Positions 15,171-20,311 of a DNA stretch of 20,311 bases are shown here, piece by piece. The position numbers and the translations under genes are program-made. Positions within the stretch are counted from its first letter, which is position 1. Each line of letters begins with the position of its first letter. Source of the stretch: Pseudomonadota bacterium (GTDB lineage Bacteria > Pseudomonadota > Alphaproteobacteria > Reyranellales > Reyranellaceae); NCBI GenBank assembly GCA_023386865.1, contig JAEWIV010000433.1, positions 1 through 20,311 of the forward strand, written 5' to 3'. Below the pieces are notes generated by a model. The model had not been told where the DNA came from. It searched no databases and worked only from the letters and a program-made list of their open reading frames with translations.

Positions 15171-15287
15171 TAGGGGCTGACTTTGCCAGCCCCGCCAAGC
15201 CGCCGCGCTGGCTCAGCCCCGGGCCGAGGCCTACACTTGCCGAATAAATCTCGCTGATGAACAGCGTGTGTACCAGGGAGGGACAGA

Positions 15288-16589
15288 ATGGCTCGTGTTA
15301 CGCGTCGCAAGTTCCTGAAGGCCTCGGGTACCGGTATGGCCGGCATTCTCGCCGCCGGCCAAGCTCCTGCTTACGCGCAGACCTCGACCCTGCATTGGCT
15401 GAAGTGGAACGACTTCGTTCCGGCGGGCGATCAGATCCTGCGCCAGTCGATGCTGGCGGAAGCCGAGAAGGCGCTTGGCTTCAGGATCAACATGGAGACG
15501 ATCGGCCTCAATGACCTGCAGCCGCGGGCGACGGCGGCGATCCAGGCCCAGGGCGGGGCCGACATCATCATGATCTTCGACAACAAGGCGCAGCTCTATG
15601 CCGACAGCTGCGCCGACGTGTCGGCCGTGTGCGAGGCGATCGGCTCGGCGCAAGGCGGCTACTACGACCTCGCCAAGGCCAACACGCACGACGGCCAGAA
15701 GTGGATTGCGGTCCCCTATTGCATCATCGGCGCCATGGTCGCCTACCGCAAATCGTGGTTCGACGAGATCGGGATCACCAAGTTTCCCGAAACCTGGGAG
15801 GAATATCGGGAAGCCGGCAAGAAGCTCAAGGCCAAGGGCCGGCCGCTCGGGCAGACCCTCGGTCACACGGTCGGTGACGCACCGGCGTTCGCCTACCCCT
15901 ACCTGTGGTCGTGGGGCGGGCGCGAAGTCGAGGAGGACGGCAAGACCGTCAAGCTCAACACCAAGGAGACGATCGAGTCGGTGAAGTTCCTGACGGCGTT
16001 CTGGAAGGACTCCCACGACGAGGGCGGCTTGGCGTGGGACGATTCCAACAACAATCGCGCCTTCCTGTCGGGCACGATCAGCGCAACGCTGAACGGCGCG
16101 TCGATCTACATCGAGGCGCTGCGCAAGCCCGACCAGTACAAGACCGACAAGGGCGCGCAGCTCAAGACCGATATCCAGCACGCGCCATTGCCCAAGGGAC
16201 CCGCCGGCCAGTTCGGCGTGCATCCCTTCCAGTGCATGATGGTGATGAAATATTCGAAGAACCAGAAGCAGGCGATGGAGTTCCTGAAGTGGTTCCACTC
16301 GGCCGACGTCTATGACAAGTGGTTCAACGTGCAGAAGGGCTTTGCCACCGGCCCCACCAAGCAGTGGGAGAACCATAAGATGTGGCAGGAAGACCCGGTC
16401 ATGGCGCCCTATCGCGTAGCGCCCCGGCTCGGCCGCGTCTATGGCCACGCCGGACCGGCGGGACCGAAGGCCGCCGAAGTGCTCTCCAAGTACATCATCG
16501 TCGACATGTACGCCAAAGCCGTCCAGGGCATGTCCGCCGAGGACGCGGTCAAGTGGGCCGACGGCGAAGTCCGCAAGGTCTACGGCTAG
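15288..16589 (+). CDS. ABC transporter substrate-binding protein, sugar type (family 1), Tat-exported
   Basis: A 433-residue periplasmic binding protein. The N-terminus MARVTRRKFLKASGTGMAGI is a textbook Tat signal (RRKFLK) with likely cleavage after AYA at residue 30. The mature part begins TSTLHWLKWNDFVPAGDQIL. It contains the cluster-1 hallmarks GGADIIMIFDNKAQLYA, WIAVPYCIIGAMVAYRKSWFDEIG, FPETWEEYREAGKKLKAKG and WDDSNNNRAFLSGTISATLNGAS. These are typical of receptors for sugars, glycerol-3-phosphate or similar organic solutes. AGGGAGGG at 15275-15282 supports the start. The C-terminal half differs from classic maltose-type proteins (KGFATGPTKQWENHKMWQEDP). No sugar permease or MalK-like ATPase is in the window, so its partners lie elsewhere. 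It is followed by a related binding-protein gene. Confidence 0.88.
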   Translation: MARVTRRKFLKASGTGMAGILAAGQAPAYAQTSTLHWLKWNDFVPAGDQILRQSMLAEAEKALGFRINMETIGLNDLQPRATAAIQAQGGADIIMIFDNKAQLYADSCADVSAVCEAIGSAQGGYYDLAKANTHDGQKWIAVPYCIIGAMVAYRKSWFDEIGITKFPETWEEYREAGKKLKAKGRPLGQTLGHTVGDAPAFAYPYLWSWGGREVEEDGKTVKLNTKETIESVKFLTAFWKDSHDEGGLAWDDSNNNRAFLSGTISATLNGASIYIEALRKPDQYKTDKGAQLKTDIQHAPLPKGPAGQFGVHPFQCMMVMKYSKNQKQAMEFLKWFHSADVYDKWFNVQKGFATGPTKQWENHKMWQEDPVMAPYRVAPRLGRVYGHAGPAGPKAAEVLSKYIIVDMYAKAVQGMSAEDAVKWADGEVRKVYG

Positions 16590-16598
16590 CAGCTTCCC

Positions 16599-16632
16599 GA
16601 TCTGACGGAACCGCGAGCGGCTCCCTCAGATC
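16599..16632 (+). terminator. Hairpin after the first sugar-type binding protein
   Basis: The outer stem GATCTGA/TCAGATC (16599-16605 with 16626-16632) and inner stem GGAACCG/CGGCTCC (16607-16613 with 16618-16624, one mismatch) enclose a 4-base loop. It starts 10 bases after the stop codon. No T-run follows. Confidence 0.5.
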
Positions 16633-16661
16633 GAACGCGTTGCTTGGATAGAAGTAGCGTC

Positions 16662-16688
16662 GCGGCGTGCCTCGATCAGGCACGTCGC
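16662..16688. other. Second inverted repeat in the same gap
   Basis: GCGGCGTGCCT (16662-16672) pairs with AGGCACGTCGC (16678-16688) with one G-T wobble and a 5-base loop. It lies midway in the 253-bp gap between the two binding-protein genes. It could be a second terminator, a leader structure for the downstream gene or an operator; nothing distinguishes these. Confidence 0.35.
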
Positions 16689-16842
16689 TGCCGTGCTCAT
16701 CGGTAGGTCTCACAGCGACATTCCGGTGTGCGACCGTAACTCATGCCTGCATTCCGGAGAGGCCACAAAGGCCACGCATCGCGATCACGCGAGCGCCCGC
16801 AAACTGGCTGCGAGAAGGCAGTTCACAGGAGGAGGAACGCTC

Positions 16843-18183
16843 ATGACCAGGAGGACAATCAGTCGGCGTCGCTTCGTAACCAATACAGCCGCTCTCACGG
16901 CCATGGTGGCCGCACCGTTCGTGCGCGGCGCCTATGCTGCCGGCAAGCTCGCAATCGGCTTGTGGGATCACTGGGTGCCCGGCGCCAATGCCGGCGCCGA
17001 GGCCGTCGCCAAGGCGTGGGCCGAGAAGGAGAAAGTCGATCTGCAGATCGACTTCATCACTTCGCAGGGCAACAAGCTGATCCTGACCGCGGCCGCCGAG
17101 GCGCAGGCGCGATCGGGCCACGACATCCTGGCGCAAGGCAGCTGGGATTGCGCCCGCTACTCGGACCAGCTCGTGCCGGTCGACGATATCATGGCGCCGC
17201 TGGTCAAGCAGAACGGCGCGGCCAGCGCCATCACGACGTATCTCGGCAAGATCGGCGGCAAGTGGCTCGGCGTGCCGGCGACACCGGGCGCCCAGTTCAA
17301 GGGACCGACGTCGCGCATCGATCTCCTGAAGCAGCATGCCGGCATCGACGTGCAGGCCATGTATCCGGCCGGCGCGCCGCCCAAGGCCGACGACTGGACG
17401 CTCGATGCCTTCCTCAAGGCGGCGGACGCCTGCCACAAGGCAGGCTTCCCGTTCGGCATAGGCCTCGGCACGACCGCCGATTCGGTCGATACCTGCGGCG
17501 CGATCTTCCAGAGCTTCGATGCCGAGCTGGTCAACGCCAAGGGCGAGATCACGGCCAAGAGCGACAACGTCAGGAAGGCGCTGGAATACTGGAAGCAGCT
17601 TGCGGCCTACCTGCCGCCCGATGCGCCGTCGTGGGACGACGCCAGCAACAACAAGATGTTCGTTGCCGGCAAGACCGCGCTGATCATGAACCCACCCAGT
17701 GCCTGGGCAGTGGCGCGGCGCGACCGGCCGGAAGTCGCCGAGCAGACCTGGCACCACGGCATGGCCGCCGGCCCCGCCGGGCGCTATGGCCCGTTCACGA
17801 CGCCGTTCTGGGGAATTTGGAGCTTCAGCAAGAACCAGAGCGCCGCCAAGAGCCTGTTGACCGCGCTGTCGCAACCCGACGCGATCGAAGCGATGGTGAA
17901 GGCCAGCGCCGGCTACGACATTCCGGCGTTCGCCAATCTCACCACCCTGAAAGTGTGGGCAGAGGAAGGGCCACCCAAGGGAACGCTCTTCCACTACGCC
18001 AACCCATTCAACCACCAGATCCTGTCGATCGCTGCGGCGCCCGCGCCGCACAAGATCGCTGTCCAGATCTATCGGCACGGGCTGCAGACCCAGATGGTGG
18101 TACGCTACGCCGTCAGGAACGAGCCGATGAACAAGGTGCTCGACTTCGCGGTCAACGAGCTCGAGGGCTATATGCGGGTGTGA
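16843..18183 (+). CDS. ABC transporter substrate-binding protein, sugar type (family 1), Tat-exported, second copy
   Basis: A 446-residue periplasmic binding protein related to its upstream neighbour. The ATG at 16843 is fixed by a strong AGGAGGAGG site just upstream; the open frame before it is non-coding in character. The N-terminus MTRRTISRRRFVTNTAALTA is a Tat signal (SRRRF), with cleavage probably near residue 32 (AYA). Mature motifs include GHDILAQGSWDCARYSDQLVPVDD, PPKADDWTLDAFLKAADACHKAGFP and WDDASNNKMFVAGKTALIMNPPSA. WDDxxNN and SKNQxxA are shared with the neighbour, suggesting an old duplication, although the C-terminal halves diverge. It is probably a separate transcript given the two hairpins upstream. 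No permease or ATPase of the matching type is present. The substrate is unknown. Confidence 0.85.
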   Translation: MTRRTISRRRFVTNTAALTAMVAAPFVRGAYAAGKLAIGLWDHWVPGANAGAEAVAKAWAEKEKVDLQIDFITSQGNKLILTAAAEAQARSGHDILAQGSWDCARYSDQLVPVDDIMAPLVKQNGAASAITTYLGKIGGKWLGVPATPGAQFKGPTSRIDLLKQHAGIDVQAMYPAGAPPKADDWTLDAFLKAADACHKAGFPFGIGLGTTADSVDTCGAIFQSFDAELVNAKGEITAKSDNVRKALEYWKQLAAYLPPDAPSWDDASNNKMFVAGKTALIMNPPSAWAVARRDRPEVAEQTWHHGMAAGPAGRYGPFTTPFWGIWSFSKNQSAAKSLLTALSQPDAIEAMVKASAGYDIPAFANLTTLKVWAEEGPPKGTLFHYANPFNHQILSIAAAPAPHKIAVQIYRHGLQTQMVVRYAVRNEPMNKVLDFAVNELEGYMRV

Positions 18184-18191
18184 AGCTGAAG

Positions 18192-18229
18192 CATGAAGGG
18201 TCCAGCTGGAACCAGCTGGACCCTTCATG
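18192..18229. terminator. Long near-perfect palindrome between convergent genes
   Basis: An 18-bp arm at 18192-18209 is the exact reverse complement of 18212-18229, with only AA at the centre. It fills most of the 48-bp gap between the stop of the second binding-protein gene and the stop of the convergent ATPase gene. A bidirectional terminator is the simplest reading. No T-run flanks it, and an extruded hairpin would need to melt some central pairs to form a loop. Confidence 0.6.
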
Positions 18230-18231
18230 GT

Positions 18232-19264
<1,033 letters not shown>

Positions 19265-19272
<8 letters not shown>

Positions 19273-20287
19273 CTACCAGCTCCTTGGCGACCGGTGCGCC
19301 GACGCCGCCGCGATCGTGCAGCCAGCAGGCCGCACGGCTTGCGCCCGCGCTCATCAGTTCCGGCCGCTCGCTGAGGCAGCGGCTGCCGCGGAAGGTGCAG
19401 CGCGGATTGAACGCGCAGCCCTTCGGAATCTCGGTGAGGCGCGGCATGGCGCCGTCGATCTGCGTGAGCTTGTCGTGGCGCACGCCGAGGCTCGGGATCG
19501 AGCCCATCAGGCCCTTGGTGTAGGGATGCTTGGCGTGCTTGACCACGTCGCGCACCGGGCCGATCTCGGCGATGCGGCCGGCATACATCACGGCGACGCG
19601 GTCAGCGGTCTCGGCGATCACGCCCATGTCGTGGGTCACCAGCATCACCGCCGTCTGGTGCTCGCGGCAGAGCTTCTTCAGCAGCGCGATGATCTGCGCT
19701 TGGATCGAGACGTCGAGCGCCGTCGTCGGCTCGTCGGCCCCGATCAGGCGCGGACCGGCGCACAGCGCCAGCGCGGTCACGACGCGCTGGCGCCTGCCCC
19801 CGGAAAACTGGTGCGGATAGTGGTCGATGCGATTCTCCGCCCCCGGAATGCCGACCTCCTTCAGGAGGTCGAGGGCACGCTTGCGCGCCTGGCTGGCCGA
19901 TAGCGGCAGATGGGTTTGGATGGTCTCGACCAGCTGGCGGCCCACCGAATAGAGCGGATTGAGGCTGGTCAGCGGATCCTGGAAGATGGCGCCGATCCTG
20001 TGGCCCCGAATCTTGCGCATTTCCTCGTAGGGCAGGTTGTCGATGCGCCGGCCTTCCAGCTTGACCTCGCCGCCGGCGATGCGGCCCGGCGGCTCGAGCA
20101 GGCCGATGATGGCGTTGCCGGTCAGCGACTTGCCGGCGCCCGATTCGCCCACGACGCCTAGAACCTCGCCGGGGGCGATGTCGAAGGAGACGTCGTCGAC
20201 GGCCAAGAGCGTGCCGCGCCGCGTCGGAAACTCGACCCTGAGGTTCTTTACTTCGAGGAGCGGCGGATTGTTCGAGGAGATTGCCAT
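19265..20287 (-). CDS. ABC transporter ATP-binding protein, DppD/OppD type
   Basis: The first of two overlapping ATPase genes, 340 residues from ATG 20287 (GAGGG upstream; a GTG one codon earlier is equivalent). It has Walker A GESGAGKS, Q-loop FQDPLTSLNPLYSVG, signature FSGGRRQRV (Gln-to-Arg at the usual SGGQRQR), Walker B LIGADEPTTALD and H-loop VTHDMG. The C-terminal extension has GCAFNPRCTFRGSRC and a final Cys in AACWLH, the four-Cys cluster of Opp/Dpp ATPases. D-type and F-type subunits form the ATPase heterodimer under a DppB/DppC pair. A short open frame ending TGATG overlaps this start, so an upstream gene off the right edge may be translationally coupled. It shares an 8-bp overlap with the downstream ATPase gene. 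Confidence 0.93.
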
Positions 20288-20311
20288 CACACCCTCGCCG
20301 TCATCCCGAGC

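Overview
The window is GC-rich, densely packed DNA with strongly GC-biased third codon positions. It fits a chromosomal segment of an alphaproteobacterium, possibly a Rhodospirillales/Reyranella-like or Hyphomicrobiales lineage. Grounds are the alphaproteobacterial type of orotate phosphoribosyltransferase, a ChvI-like OmpR-family regulator, many ABC-type periplasmic binding proteins with Tat signals, and an exported Cys-containing family I associate with this class. The lineage call is an inference from protein style. I saw no rRNA, tRNA, CRISPR array or transposase.

Left part (1-5700), all on +: the 3' end of a UPF0126/TRIC-type membrane protein, then pyrE, then a peptide/nickel-type ABC importer cluster (binding protein, DppB-like permease, DppC-like permease with an ATGA overlap) that has no ATPase genes beside it, then a small lipoprotein. 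A strong hairpin closes this block where it meets a convergent gene.

Middle part (5700-11760): a TauD/TfdA-type Fe(II)/2-oxoglutarate dioxygenase (-) diverges from an aspartoacylase/succinylglutamate-desuccinylase-like metallo-deacylase (+). These are followed on + by a Tat-like alpha/beta hydrolase, a response regulator with no kinase next to it, a single-pass membrane protein of unknown function and a TonB-family protein without ExbB/ExbD. Hairpins separate several of these, so they look like independent transcription units.

Right part (11738-20311): on -, a DUF6671-like protein with four CxxC pairs, an M20 amidohydrolase, and a RES-Xre toxin-antitoxin pair. The toxin probably starts at a TTG that overlaps the antitoxin stop. 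On +, two tandem, mutually similar Tat-dependent sugar-type ABC binding proteins lack permease or ATPase partners. They converge on an 18-bp-stem palindrome with two overlapping Opp/Dpp-type ATPase genes (-), whose operon probably continues off the right edge.

The overall theme is import and hydrolysis of small organic nutrients (peptides, acylated amino acids, sugars or similar), with one toxin-antitoxin module inserted. I found no clear multi-gene system of an unknown kind. The most interesting points are the altered catalytic loop of PyrE, the split ABC transporter parts, the two partnerless sugar-type binding proteins, the RES-Xre operator-like repeats, and the unassigned small exported and membrane proteins.
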